Shown: positions 21,183 through 34,359, numbered from the stretch's first letter. The stretch is 64,000 nt of DNA from Neostapfia colusana (GCA_030760725.1 JASWHV010000018.1:19252273-19316272), one strand, 5' to 3'. Translations and numbers: made by a program. The notes: generated by a model from the letters alone, not told the origin.

Positions 21183-23697
21183 ATGACCAAGCTTCCTTCA
21201 GCGGCAAACTCTCCCCCTCCGTGTTCACGGCGAACCGTGACCACTGGGGAGTACATGTCGACACACTCAGGACGGAGTGTGTCGGCACAAGCTGGTAGCC
21301 AGCAGCCGACTCCGGCAACGCCGACTCTGGTGATGCAGGCCCGGACCAGTGTGAGATCTTCTGCAGCGCTGAGCGTACACCATGGAGGTGCGCTAGCTGC
21401 AGCAAGAGCGCTGCTGCGCAACCCACCTGCGGGGGATGTGCCCCATTCAGCAACCCAGCAATGGGTCCGCGAGGTGGACCGCCTCGTCGTCGCCGCCGCG
21501 AACCCTCGGTTTCGATGAGGATGGCGCCCAGGACAACCGGCTGTGTCGTTGACGCGCACGCCCACGGTTGACGGGCTAACGGCGGATTCCAGCTCCTCCA
21601 GGCTCCTGTCGACGGACCTGAGAAGGGAGCTGGAACGGTGCCACTTGGGCCAGGACGCCTGGGTGTACCTCGAGCGACGCCGAGAAAGGCGTCGCAACCA
21701 TGAGGCTGGCGACAGCATGTCGTCGGCCTCGACACAACCTGAAGGGCAGGTCTTCGCCACGCGAGCCCTGCCTCAGGCATATGCCGCGCAGCATATGCCA
21801 CAACCATATGCGCCGCAAGCAGCGCTCCCGGTCTATGGTGCAGCCTTGCCCATGCCGGGATACGCGGTGCCAAGTGCGAACCAAGCGTTCGCAGCACCAG
21901 TACCTGCAGCAGCAGGTGCAGGATGTGCGGCCCTTGCACCCCACCTTCGCTTTGCGAGGTGGCCGCGCAAGTTCCGGCCGCACCTGCCCGAGAAGTACGA
22001 CGGTAGCGTCAACCCGGCGGAGTTCCTCCAGATCTACTCCACCGCCGTACTTGCCGCTGGAGGGGACGAGGCTGTCATTGCCAACTACTTCCCCGTCGCC
22101 TTGACCGGCCCAGCTCGGTCTTGGCTCATGAATCTACCTCAGGGGTCCATAACTTCCTGGGGAGAGCTCTGCCGGCAGTTCGTCGCCAACTTTGGCAGCT
22201 CATACACCCGCCCTGACACGGAGCTCGACCTCCACGCTATCCAACAGCAACCAGGGGAGTCGCTGCGCTCGTTCATCCAGCGGTTCTCCCAGGTGCGGAA
22301 CACCATCCCACATATCCAGAACGCTTCTGTGGTGGTGGCGTTCCGGCAAGGCGTTCGGGACAGGAAGATGCTCGAGAAGCTTACGACCAGGGAGGTCCGC
22401 GATGTCTCAGAACTCTTCAGCCTGGCGGACAAGTGTGCCAGAGCAGCCGAAGGGCGGAACTGGCACTCTCTGCCGGCCCCCAAGCCAGGGGGTCAGCCGG
22501 GATCCGGCGACGCTTCATACGGAAGCAACATAAAGTCATCAGCCGCGGTCCCTGTTGCCACAACGGCGCGCCCAGTGGAGTCGGGGGCCGCGCCCTGACA
22601 AGAGGCCGCGACAATCACCGGCCCCAGACGGGGGCCAGGATGAATTATGCCCTGTGCATGGCACCAGTTATCATACCGCTGCCGAATGCCGGGAAATCCA
22701 GAAGCTCACGGAGCGCTTCCAGAAAGGGAAGCAGCCCCTAACTGATGCCCCACCCAACAATCAAAGGGATGGCAAGCAGAAGGTCGAGGCCCGAGACGGC
22801 GTCGACCGCCAGGTGGAGTTCCAGGAGCTTCAGCACGCCGTAAAGGCAGTGCGCAGTCATGGGAGCTCCAGCTCCAGTGATGACGAGCACCGGAAGATGC
22901 TCTATGTCATTTTCGGCGGGTCCTCTGACCCCCCGTCCCGGAGCATGGCTAAGGCCTTGCGTCGAGCGGTAGCGTCGGTGGCTCCCCTCCCAGGTGCAGC
23001 ACCGCACCTCAGGTGGATGGGAACCCCCATCAGCTTCGATGACACCGACTGCCCCAGGAACATGGCTGGGGCCGGCCAACTGCCGCTCGTGGTGGCCCCC
23101 ACCATCGCCAACGTGAAGACGTACCATGTTTTGGTGGATGGCGGGGCTGGACTGAATCTCATCAGTCGCGCAGCCTTCCAGAAGCTGCAGATCCCGATGG
23201 CCAAGCTCGCCCCATCGAGCCCGTTCTCAGGGGTAGGGCCGGGACAGGTTGTTCCCTACGGCCACATCAGCCTCCCGGTGACCTTTGGGGCACCGGACAG
23301 CTACCGGACAGAGTACGTTCTGTTCGACGTGGCCGAGATTGACCTCCCCTTCAACGCCATAATCGGCAGGCCAGCCCTGTACCGATTCATGGCAGTAGCC
23401 CACCACGGCTACCTTGTCTTGAAGATGCCTACACCAACAGGCGTCCTCAAGGTTTGTGGAGACCGTTCTGCCGCAGTGTTAGCCTTGGAAAAGCTTCAGG
23501 CGCTTACAGCAACAAGAGCGCCAACCCTCGGCAGCGCAGAACCAAACCAGCTCCACCCAAGTGCACGCCACCGTGCCTCTACCACAGCACCCCGCGTGCA
23601 ATCCCTCGATGAGGACGACGTCCCCACAAGGCTCGTCCGAATCAGCGCCGATGCCACCCAGACCACCCGGGTAGCCGGGGGACTGGATAGCAAATAG
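21183..23697 (+). pseudogene. gag-pro: Gag-protease of element E, nearly intact
   Basis: ATG at 21183 (MTKLPSAANSPPP). Two defects are seen: a UGA after PRFR (21519 region) and a one-base loss near 22590, in the linker before the CHHC knuckle (CPVHGTSYHTAAEC at 22648). The gag core (21930-22470) and the protease (LVDGGAGLNL at about 23130) read normally in their frames. It ends at UAG 23695-23697, again directly in frame with what follows. In this copy the hairpin partner after the UAG is lost (cccccc instead of ccttcc). Confidence 0.88.
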
Positions 23698-25992
23698 GAA
23701 GGCGCGCTCGTTGCCCCCCTACGGCACAATGTCGATATGCTGCATGACAGCCGTCGCGGAGGCCAGAGATCCCTAGGGAGGTGATTGAGCACTACTTAAA
23801 GGTCTTTCCCGACGTCCAGCCGTCCGACAAGACGGAGAGTCCGCCGCCCCCGGTGCTTGGCGAACCGTGTTGTTGTCCCGAAGGCCAGCGAGAAGCTCCG
23901 GAAGCGCATCGACTACACCAGCCTCAATAAGGCATGCCCTAAAGATCTATTTTCTCTCCCTATGATAGACCAAATAGTAGACTCGATGCCAGGCTGTGAT
24001 ATGCTGTGCTTCCTAAATGCTTACTAGGGCTCCCACCAGTCCCCTGTGTCTGGAGTAGTTGAAGGGCACCTTTTACCACAGTAGTCGCTGCTCTCCCTAC
24101 CTTCGTACGTGCAATGCACAAGGCCTTAGGAGAGCTAATGGGAGACTCAGTTGGGGTGTGTGTCGAAGGCATTGATTGTCAAGATCAGACAGGGTTCGTC
24201 CCTACTAGATAACCTGGCCTTAGTCTTCGTCCGCCCGACAAACACCAGAGAATACCCTCTGGAAAACCCTTAGAATACCTGGCCTCACGCCGAGGAGCTG
24301 AGGCTAACCCAGAGAGGGTCAAAGCCATTGGCGCGAAGACCAGAAATTCGCGGGACCCCTAGCTACGCCGAGTCGGTTTATGCCGGGGTTAGGAAAGCGA
24401 AGCTTCTCTAAAGCCCCTACGTAAATCCGGCCAGGAGCCCCCGAGCCCGAAGAGCATCTCCTGCTCTGCATCATGGCGATGGCTACAGAAGTGAGTGTGG
24501 TCCTCACCGCACAGTGGCTGGACCCCATACCACCGTAACCTGTTTCGCTACCAAGAAGCAAGTACCAAAAAACCCCGGAGGCCCAAACCGGACCTCGGAT
24601 CCCCGACACAACCTCCTGGAGGACCAGCAGGACCTCCCGGAGGTGCAACGGGACCCCCCCCGGAGGCCCAACAGGACCTCCCGGACTCCCAAACGGGGCC
24701 CCCTGGAGCTCCCGGGACATCAGCGGAGCTTCTCGGAAGGTCAAAAGCAGCCTGGGGACCTCCGAGTATCGAGCACCCGGTGGTCTCCCCAGGCTGAAAG
24801 CTATCCTCCACAGCCCCCACGCGACGGACAATGCCGCCAAATGGGTGGCGGAGCTACTGAAGTTTGACCTAGGCTCCCTTTCCCGTCATGCAGACATCAA
24901 CTGAGCACTAGTTGACTTGTGGCTGAAGTAGACACATGCTCAGGGGGCCACGAAGACGGTGAACCAGGACCCTGAGCCCTGACCTTCACCAGGCCGTACC
25001 GAATGATGTTCGTCGACGGCTCCTTGCGAAAGCACGGGGCCGGTGCTAGCATACTGTTTCTCACGCCATCAGGGGGGGGACAGTCTGGGTATGTGGTGCG
25101 CTTCAATTCCAAGGCAGCCAGCAACATAGCACAGTATGAAGTGCTCATCCTTCTTGCTAGTCGTTGGCTCAGGGCAACTCCCAGTCTGGTTATCAACCAA
25201 GATGGTGGAGACAGACCTCCTCGCCTTGGACCTGCACCACGTACCGCGCGCTAGCAAGGCCGCAGCTGACGACCTTTCAACGAAGACCCCCACCGGAGCC
25301 ACTGTGCCTGAAGGGGGCTTTGAGAGGACGTTGCCGTGGCCCACAGCCCGGCCCGCCGAGCCGGACGAAGGGGGCTGGACCAGCACCTCGAAGCTGGCGG
25401 TCTCGGCGGCCATGGACGCCGCCAAGGATCACAAGCGTCACTGGGGACTCCGTGCAACCCAGCGCTCAAGATCCAGATGCTCAAGTCAGACCCGATACAT
25501 GGATCACGGAGGTCCGGGACTACTTGAAAGACAATATCCTCCCTGATGAACGTGTATCCACTGAACGGATTGTGCGTATGGCTAAGAGACACATGGCGGT
25601 GGAGGGGGATCTCTACCGACGTGGCGCCAACCACATCCTATTGCGGTGCATAACCCAGGGGGAAGGCTGCGACTTGTTCGCTGAGATATGGAGGCGAATG
25701 TGGGAGTCACTCTTCCTCATGCACGCTTGTCGGTAAAGCCTTTCGGCATGGCTTCTACTAGCCGGCAACACTCCAGGATGCCGTCGAGCTGGTCGAGAGC
25801 TGCCAGGCGTGCCTGTTCCACGCCAAGCAGATCCATACACCGCTTTGGACGGTACAGATGATCCAGCCCACATGGCCATTTGCCATACTGGGGCTGGACA
25901 TCCTGGGCCTGGGACCATTCCCCAGAACCGAGGATGGGGACCCGCTCCCGAACCTTCCGAACACAGAACACCGCTGTAAGTTCTACCCCTAG
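23698..25992 (+). pseudogene. pol: Decayed pol of element E lacking the integrase core
   Basis: RT begins near 23775 (IPREVIEHYLKVFPD) but is riddled with stops and indels. The YVDD box is replaced by CVEGID near 24160. A proline-rich tract (24570-24790) marks the RNase H. The second RNase H is recognisable (MMFVDGSLRKHGAGAS at about 25003), as is the N-terminal zinc region of integrase (LVESCQACLFH near 25790). Translation then jumps from WPFAILGLDILGLGPFPRT (25870-25930) to EDGDPLPNLPNTEH and the terminal KFYP-stop (25992). The integrase D...D...E core and most of its C-terminal domain are deleted. D has the identical junction. Confidence 0.85.
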
Positions 25993-27138
25993 AGCAACAA
26001 TAGGACAGACCCTTCTTTTTATAATAAATTCCATAAAAGTCCAGGAACAGTGCTTGGAGCAGCTAAGCCTCAGGGGATGGTCCAGGACTACGTTCAGCTT
26101 CGCCTGGTTCCGACCCCAAGCGCGTAGAGTCTTGCTTCCCTTGAGGCAGGTCGTGGCCTACATATTCAGCCCGCCTTCCCCATATGGAAATTTATATGAA
26201 AAGAAACCTGCCCTACGTTGCTCTTCTTTGGTACTCATTTAATTTACTTATTAAATTTTTATGATTACCCTACTAGCGCGTGCTCACTATGCGTTCAACT
26301 CCCTCTCCTCATTCTCATCTTTAGTCGGCATTTGCTGCCCTGCCAAAGGCGGTTGCGTGGGAGGTACCGGACGAAAGCCAGGGGGGCCCCAAGCCCCCGG
26401 CACTTCGCGCACGGTAGTTCCCAAGCACCATATAAGTGGACGGGGACCGTAAGCCAGATAAGACTAAGAGATAGAGGGGGGGAGCCCCCATGGAGAATTA
26501 CTTTTTCCTTACTTGTGTGCAGGACCTCTCAGCCTCAGCTCCCCGCAGGAGTATGGTAGGCGCATCCATCCAATAGCACGCACCTACCAGGGGGCCGCTA
26601 CGGGATCGCGCAGGGCCAAAACCCCAAGGTAAGATCAAAGAACTAGACCTCACAGGGGCGACTCCCGAAGGCCCCACGTGTCCAGCAGGGCCAGACCTTC
26701 CACCTCCTTGAGGGGAGCTCTGGGCCCGCCGCGTGGTCTACTGAAGTCAAACCTCCCCCCTCTGCGGGGAGAGGCCCGAGAACTCCACGTGCCCCGCAAG
26801 CCTGGACCTCCCCTCAGGCGGGAGCTCCGGGCCCGCCACGTGACCAACAGGCCCGGACCCCCCTCCGATCTCGTGAGGCGGGTCCTGGAGACCTCCAGAA
26901 CCCTTAGTATACAGTGAGGACCCGGAGAAGGTGTCTATGCAGAGCTTCGAGATTGGTCAAGGCCTCCGAGTCCTTGCGGAGCTAAGGACTCGGTCAGGAA
27001 AAACCAAGAAGAAGACTAGGACATGCAGACACAGAAAGAAACAGGAGTCTGTCCATACGAAGGCTCCACGAGCTGGGCTACAGACTCAACAAAAATAAAA
27101 AAGGAAGTACAGGGCCTTGTGGCCACGAGGGCAGATGC
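25993..27138. other. 3' non-coding region of E between pol and the antisense gene
   Basis: No coding sequence is supported. 25993-26260 is AT-richer and matches the region after pol in D and G1. 26640-26880 carries GC-rich blocks with cacgtg cores resembling the LTR's own tandem units. 26900-27138 lies beyond the stop of the antisense gene and probably contains its 3' UTR. No convincing polyadenylation signal could be singled out. Confidence 0.6.
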
Positions 27139-29946
27139 CTAAGAGTCCCCAGACTCCCGATGAAACCTAGAGGCCACGAGGGCAGCTAAGTCCTCGACTT
27201 CGGCCCTGGCAGCTTCCTCCCGATCGGTGACGGGTCCTAGACGAACCGGCCCCAGAGAAAAGGAAGGGTCTCGGCTAACGAAGCACGACAGAACGTGCAT
27301 AGCAACCTCCTTCGCAAGGCCCCGACCTTCCGCTTCCAGCTCGTCGGCGATCACTGATTCGAGCCGACCTAGCTCGTCGCCGAGAGACTCAAGGGCCGGG
27401 GTCGCTTCAGACATCGGCCGCGCTGGAGTCTCCACCTGCACAGGGCTGAAACCAAGAGGAGCCAAGGCGGACCCCGCCTTGGCAATGAAGCACCAGACTG
27501 CCTGGGCCTCGGCAGTCCGCAAGGACTGGAGCCTCTCTACCTCTTGGCGAGCCGCCAGCTTGTGATCCATCGCCGCTTGGCGCTCCTTGGAGAGCTGCTC
27601 CTCCCTCGCGGCGACAGCCGACTCACGGAGCTCCAGCTCCTCGGACCGAGCCCTTAGCTCCTCCACCTTGGCCCTCAGCCGGGCGGTGGTCTTCTCCTCC
27701 TCGGCCGCAGCGGCGCGTTCCCGATCAGCGACGGCGTGCTCCCGACGGGCTACCTGCAGCTGCAACTCCTCCGCGGCGGCGGAACGCTCCTTGGCTTTGG
27801 CTTCAGCTTGGGCCAGAGCCTCGCGGTAGGTGGCACGAACCCGCTGGGCCTCTGACTCCAAGCGGCTAATGGCCTTCTTCTGAGTGCCAAGCAGAGCACT
27901 CATGGCCTCAAGCCTTGACTGCCTTGAGTCAAGGTCCGCCTTAGCCTCCCGGGCCCGCTGCTGCCAGCTTAGAAGGCGTTCCCTCTCGCCGGCCAATGCC
28001 TTCCGCTCCTGCTCAAAGGCAGATTGGAGCTGCCGAGCGCTGGTCTGGACACACCCCAGGGCGTCCCACACGGGCGCCGGAGCAGGGGGGATAGGAGTTG
28101 CGCCGCTGGACCCCCCTGACGAGTCTAAGACCGGCGGGGGCGCCGGCGCCTCAACAACCACGGTGGGGCGCTGTCCTAAGGAGGCCAGGGGGCCAGCAGG
28201 CGCACCTACATCAGCCCTCCTGGTCTCAAGACCTGGCTTCTGGACTGGTGAAGGAGGGCGGGTAGGAGCAGATGCGGCCACCACGGAAAATGAACCCGCT
28301 GGCGCAGAGGGTGCCCCCGTCGATTTGGGAGCCATGGGAGCCGCCACGGTCCCCAGGTGCTGAGCCGCGGAGCTTCCGTCGTTTGAAGGCGGCCGGATAA
28401 GAGGCCCACCCCCGGCAGCTGGTCGGTCCCTGCAAGAAGAAGCCCTCAGAATAAGAGAAGAGACAAGAGCTCTGCTCCTACAAGCCAGAAAGAGCAACAC
28501 TTACTGGGCGGCATGAGCGCTCCAACGAGCTTGCAGCACTGGCCTCTGGGCTATAGCTGAACCGCCGGGACCAGCAGCTGGAACGGTCGCGGAATGGGAC
28601 GCCTGGATCCCCGGCGTACCCGCCAGCGTCGCCCCACCAACATCCGTCCTGGGAGCCCCTCCGCTTGAGGAAGGATGGTGAGGTACTTGGGCTGATTCGG
28701 ACGGCTGCTGTCTGGGGAGAGACCCGCCTGGGAGGGACACTCGGGACCTCTTCGGGTCGCCACCCGATGGACCAGCACCTCCGGGAGATGGGAGCAAAGT
28801 AGCTCCGGCACCCTGACTCGGCACAGGCGGCACCCTCGGAGGAGACCGGGCGCGTTTCTTCTCTAGATGCCCGGGGGCCGGCTCTTTTCCTTTCCCTTTG
28901 TCGGCGGCTTGGGTTCCGTCGGCTCTGGGGGAGGGTTTGACAGCAGTGGATGCCTCATGCCCTGACCCGGGGTGCTCGGTTCCTGGAATGGTGATACCCC
29001 GGAAGGCATCCCCGACCTGCCGGACAGCGATCCCGATATCATCAAGGTTCAGCATCTTCCGCAGGAGCTCTGACCTCCTCTGAGGCTCCAAGAAGAGGGG
29101 GGTGGCAGAGGGCGGAAGGGCGGGGTCGCCACTGGGAATGTAGTCGCCGCTCACCTTGCTCACCATCTCGTTCAGCTCCTCGTCGTAAGGGTCAGAGCCG
29201 GGGCCCCTCTCCAGCCTGGTACAGTCCTGCTCGCCGGTGTAGTACCACGCTGGGCGGCTACGCTGCTGCAAGGGAGCAATACGGCGCGACATAAAGTCCA
29301 TCAGAACCATTAGAGACGTCAGCCCCTCGTTGGCCAAGAATCGGATCCGCTCCAAGACCGGGGAGTACTCCTGCTCCAGCTCAGGGATCTCCTCCCAGAA
29401 GCGGCGATCGGTGGTTGGGCTGGCGGTTGGGAGTTGTAGGCGATCGTGCTCGTCGGTCTGCACTACCACCCAGCTCTCCCTCCAGTTTTCCCACCTTGAT
29501 GTGCTGAAGGGCAGAAGGTATCCGGAGACCTTGGGGTCTTTGCAGCGATGCTGGAAGTAGCATGCCACCATCTGAGTCTTTGAGCCGCGCCCCGTCGTCC
29601 GCAGCACAAAGAAGTGGCAGAAGAGCGTCACGGAGGCGTGCACCCCCACGAACATCTCACAGAAGTGGACAAAAACAGCAGCCATTGCGAAGGAGTTGGG
29701 GGAAAGATGGTGGAGCTGGAGACCATATGTCTCCAGCAGGGTGACAAAGAAGGAAGAAATCGGCGGAACGAACCCCACCAGAGCATAAGCGGTGAAGAAG
29801 ACTATCTCCCCATTTTCCAGGACCAGGGGGAGAGATCCTAGGCGAAGCCGATGTTTCTGCTCTTCTGAGCGCCAGCCCAGCAGCCTGCGCACTGGCCCGA
29901 GCTCGGAAGAACGAACGAGGCGCGTCGGGAGCAAGTTGGAAGCCAT
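27139..29946 (-). CDS. Antisense accessory gene of element E, two exons, intact
   Basis: Encoded opposite to gag-pol. Exon 1 is 29946-28505, the intron 28504-28430 (75 nt, gtaagt...ttgcag), exon 2 28429-27139, giving about 910 aa. The ATG (MASNLLPTRLV) follows a short leader. Residues about 20-260 resemble Pfam PF04195, 'putative gypsy type transposon' (VGFVPPISSFF, LHHLSPNSFAMAAVFVHFCE, HASVTLFCHFF); this family name is not proof of transposase activity. A basic, serine/proline-rich stretch follows (EKKRARSPPR), then an alanine/glutamate-rich coiled coil of roughly 200 residues (LAGERERLLSWQQ to EVERLQSLR) and a helical C terminus. Without splicing the UAA inside gtaagt ends the protein at 481 aa. 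Function is unknown. Solo LTR S2 now separates it from its presumed promoter. Confidence 0.8.
28430..28504 (-). other. Intron of the antisense gene (element E)
   Basis: 75 nt, phase 2, bordered by CA/gtaagt and a pyrimidine-rich ttcttcttgcag/GG. The length is a multiple of three, but a stop sits in the 5' splice site. The D copy has a 78-nt intron at the same place. Predicted from sequence, not from transcripts. Confidence 0.7.
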
Positions 29947-30011
29947 GGCGAAAGAGGGCGCAAGGGCAGGAGAGCCGGGGCGCAAGAGTTCAAGGGAAGT
30001 ACGAGCGCAAT

Positions 30012-33000
30012 TGACACGACCCCATTGGTCCTGTCGAGCCAGGATCACGCTGAGGGGTGCTGCGTTGCACAGCACCGTATAACACACGTCAAAGGTACAA
30101 AGCGGAAGCGGAAATTTTATTACATAAACAAGTTTATGAACATGTTTACATCAAAATAAGTTCAGTCTACACTCGCGGGCGTAGACTAAGCATCAAGTGC
30201 ACGTTCAGCCCTCGAACGTGTCCTTGCTAGCACACACGCACACTAACTCTGCGGCGTGCACGACTCCCACTCGACGGGGTTCCCCTCCTGGGGTTCCGTC
30301 TCCTCTTCGGGAGTCCCTTCCTCATAGAACCATGCAAAAGCTTCAAACACAAGCAGTGAGCACGAAGGCTCAGCATGTCTGACCCGTCTCACCTAAACAT
30401 GGAACTTCTACATGAGGGGTAATGGGTTGCATGAGGTAAAAATCAATTGCAAGGACTCGCCTAATTAGTAAAACCTTACTTTCGAGTTTTAGCAGCAGGT
30501 TGTGGAGAACCTTACGCTAAGGCACATGAGAGAGCCGCAATCAAACAAGAAACGCATTTCTCTCATGTACTTTGCCCAAAGTTGAAATGAACTTTAGTTA
30601 GCTCTAAACTACAGCAAGTCATTAGCAATCCAGTCCATCTTTCAATCAGCAACATTTTGACATGTAACTAGCCTGTTCTTTCTACATCACGGTACAGTGA
30701 ACAAGTGGTACTCACTGACCGTGAGGGACGGCGATTATAATCGATTTACACCTGCAGGGTTACCCGAACAACCCGTCACGTACGCCCGTACTCGATGTTG
30801 CCTACAACAACCATCACGGACGCCGTACGCGACTACCTTTCACTCGTCAGCCAAATATTGAACCGGTCCCATCGTCCAGAGCAAGAGGTCCCTGCACGCG
30901 CATCTCTGTGCCGCCAGCCGATTTACACCTTGAGCTCTCAACCTACCCTCTGAACGACGGGCAATGCCTCAATACCCAGCTACCCGGGTTACATCAGTTT
31001 CCCGGTTCCCATATAGCCGGTAGGTCTTTGGTACTGTTCTAGCTTGTTCAACAGGCCCGCACACGGCTCGGTCCTCAATCGACACAAACGGAGCTACAGC
31101 ACACAGGCCCCAAAGTCCTGCTGCCCTTACCCTCCGCTTGGTCTCATTTTCTTACCATGTGTTTCATGTGCTATCACTACCCGAGTCGAGTGCCTCTAGC
31201 CTATGCTCGCGAGTAGTTCCAACTACTCGACTTGTACCAAATCCTACTCTACCTTAGCATTGCAGTAGGTAACAGGGTTTGCAATCCTAAACCCAACCCG
31301 TGGTTTTCTTGGCTATGCAGTGGGATTTCCAAACAAGACTCTAATGCACAGAACAAAGGAAACAAGTATGTGCTCAAAACAATAAAAATTTGTAAAAAGG
31401 TTAATGCAAACCAGAGCTTGCCTTGCTGCTCTTGGTCATAGGCTAGCTGCTCCTCCGGAGTTACGAATCTAGGACTTCGGGTTCCTCCTCGACCTTAGCG
31501 ACTACATGATAAGAGCAATATATGTATCAATTTAAATGCATTTGTATTAACTTTGAAGTTGTGAAGTCTATAACCCTTGCTAGACAGACCTAATGACTGT
31601 GAAACTTTTACTGTGGCTTGGTTACAACCTAAACAGAGACTTGGTCAAGTTTTAGTTGCAGCAAAGCTCATTTGAGCCCTCCACAATTAATTATGTCCTT
31701 GACCTTCATTGGAACTCTTAGGGTGTTCTAGGAATTTTCATGAAACAAACTATGACTTTCTGAAAACTAGATTTTCAGAGGGTTCTAATGGAGTTGGTCT
31801 CCCTTAATTTTGAAGCTCCTAACTAAACATATGAGCTAAACAATTTCAGAGAAAATTCTGAAAATGTTTCTGAACATTTTCTATTTTCTCTGGAACAGTT
31901 TCACTAATCACACCATTAGGTGGATCAAATGAGCTCAAATGGATTTGAAATTTTTATGGTAGTTCAGGGATATTTTGGTGAATATCCCAGCAAAATTTCA
32001 GGATTTTCCTCCACAGGATTCTCCAGTTAAAATTCCTAACAGTTTAAATTTTGAGGAATTAATTCTGGAAAATTAAGGGTTTTCATGAAGTGAAACTTGA
32101 TTTGCTGGAAAGTACTCGGAGAGCTGAATCCAGCAAAATTTGGTTCACTCAATTTGGAGCTTTCTAGCCAAAGTTATAAGGATTTGAAGTTTGAACTGAA
32201 ACTGAAATTCGGGAAAAAGTTTAAACTCTGGCTTGTGGGCCCCGCACACAGTGCGTCGTCTCCCTCCTCGCGCCAACTGCGCGACAGCGGCGATCTCCGG
32301 CGACCCTCACCGGAACTGAGTTCCCGGCCACCCCCCGGCCCGAAACTCGCCGCCTGCCCCTTTACTGACCCCCTGGACTAGATGGTGGGGTCGCCGGCCG
32401 CCGGCGATGACCGGAAACCCGTGCGCACCGGTGACAGCACCTGCTAGGGTTCCGGTGAGGTCGGTCCCGCTCTCCCGTGCACCAAATCGACCGGGAATCG
32501 GTCGGAGAGCATCAGTAGAGCGTGGGAAACACGAACCCGGGCTGGGTGGAAGCTAGGAATACCGGCAACTATGCTCTCGACGGTGAGCCGAGGTGTTCAG
32601 CCATGGCGGCGGGGAAAACAGCCATATCATGGCCGATTCTCGATGGTTTTCCTAATTTCAGTTCGAGCGTGGGCGCTATCGTGCGTAGAAGCTACTAGGT
32701 AACGAGCTCGTCCAACCCTCGTGCAAAGAGCATGAATTTCACCCGAAGGTGAGCTCGGTCCTTATGAATTGATCAAGAGTAAATTTGGAAATTCTCGGCC
32801 GAGGGTTGATCAATCGCAAAACGGCTTTCGGCTACTCCATCTACATACAATCACACACCTTTCTTGTGTAGAGAAGAGGACGTGACAACGGCTGTGCTGT
32901 GCTGTCCACGAGAGCCCGATCGGCGGCGATGCTCGGCTCACCGGAGAAACGGCTCGGTACAGCTCGAGGACGCTTGCTCACTGGCCAACAAGGTGCCTAG

Positions 33001-33929
33001 GAGGTTGCTTACAATCCCCTGGTGCCGTTTTTCTGTGGAGGAGGCTGTGCTCGCGAGTGATCGGGCTTGATCAAGCGTGAGCTCGAGCGTCGGCGGTTGC
33101 AGTGGAAGAACAGGCCGAGTATGTCGGCAGCTCGGGGAATGGGCGATCGGAGCACGCCGGGGAGGGGATAAGTAGCCCGGCAACTGGTCTCCGGCTTGGG
33201 GCGCACAGCAGGAGCTGGCGCCGGCTGCCCCCTCGGTGGCGCGCGCACACTGCACCCGGGAACCGATGGAGCTGCGTTTCAGTCGGTTTGTGTTGAAGTA
33301 GAGGCTGACATGTGGGTCCCACTTCCAGTTTTAACCTCTGAAATTTACTCCTAATCACTGTTGTAAACAGTGAACCCCATACTACCCTTGGCAATTCAAA
33401 TTATTCACCCAAGAGCCATTTGAATTGATCAATGTTCAAATGAGGTTTGGTTTGAATAAATTTCAGCACAAGTTCAGTTTGAAATTCAAATAAAGTTTGA
33501 ATTTCTCCCCCTTAGCTCATGTCAAGATCAACTCCAAATGGAGTGAAAATTGGTGTGTGAGCTCACAAAAATGTGCTGAGTAATAATATGCCTTCCACTT
33601 TTAAATTCATGGGATAAAAACAGTTTGAATTTGAATATGGTTTCAAACTGCCCTCTTCCTAACTATACCCAAACTGACCTCAAAAAGGTTTTGAATTTGG
33701 GTGAAACTTGGCATGGACATCCTTAGTAAAGTGTAGGAGTTTTCATATGTCCAGCCCATCTATATCACATGTGTGAAATACCACTTTTGCAATGTGTGAG
33801 TTTGTTCTCTAATGAGCATGTTGATAATTGTTACTTGCTCTTCATTTGTGTTCATCATTCTTCCTCAAATGAGGTGTGTGGTGTAGTGATGAACACTACA
33901 AATAGGTGTCAAAAACTGAGGCCCTTACA
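30012..33929 (-). mobile_element. S2: solo LTR (3.9 kb), same large-LTR family as S1
   Basis: Bounded by a perfect 5-bp duplication gcaat (30007-30011 and 33930-33934). In element orientation it starts TGTAAGGGCCTCAG (33929 leftwards) and ends GGTCGTGTCA (30012). It is homologous to S1 in the reverse direction (for example the ggtcctcaatcgacac block at 31070 against 13340). No internal domain or second LTR remains, so it is a solo LTR left by LTR-LTR recombination. Short open frames inside it are not conserved with S1. It lies in the leader of E's antisense gene. Confidence 0.87.
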
Positions 33930-33934
33930 GCAAT

Positions 33935-34359
33935 GCGAAGGGAAGCCGCGATGCGGGTGAGATCCCCTTTTAAAACTTTCCAGGGATGGTTCGAGGTAAT
34001 TCGAAAACCTCCGGAAACATCGCATCGGCGACCTCGTTGGCTCCGAGACCGGGCGCCGATGAAAGGTGGACCCAAGCCGCCCAACTGAAGCGATGGGTCA
34101 AGGAGTCAGACGCCCCAGAAGACAAGCCGGCAAGGCACTTCGGCAGTTCCCAAAGAAAGAGCTGCAACGTGCAGAAGTGGTGGTCTTGGGAACCGCCGCA
34201 GTAAAAGCAACCATCAATTGAGCGCACGCGCCCACGATCCTGTGGCCGTTCGTGCTCCAGCAGCGGTCAATTCGGGACTTAGAGAAAGTGCGCGGATCGG
34301 AAGAGACGGAGGTCCCACCTCGGGCTTGCTATCTCCCCCGAGATGGGCCTGGGGGCCAT
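33935..34359 (-). promoter_or_regulatory. E antisense-gene promoter region and polypurine tract
   Basis: Minus-strand TATA-like gttttaaaagggg lies at about 33965-33978. Without S2 it would lie about 105 bases upstream of the ATG at 29946, the same geometry as in D. Plus-strand gagatgggcctgggggccat (34340-34359) is the polypurine tract next to the 3' LTR. A 200-bp conserved block (34000-34210) recurs in D (19700-19960) and G1 (58970-59170). Confidence 0.5.

Noticed and set aside
27139..29946. Calling the antisense gene a transposase because of the Pfam nickname Transposase_28
   Set aside because: No catalytic triad or other transposase motif is visible; the nickname reflects where the family was found, not what it does.
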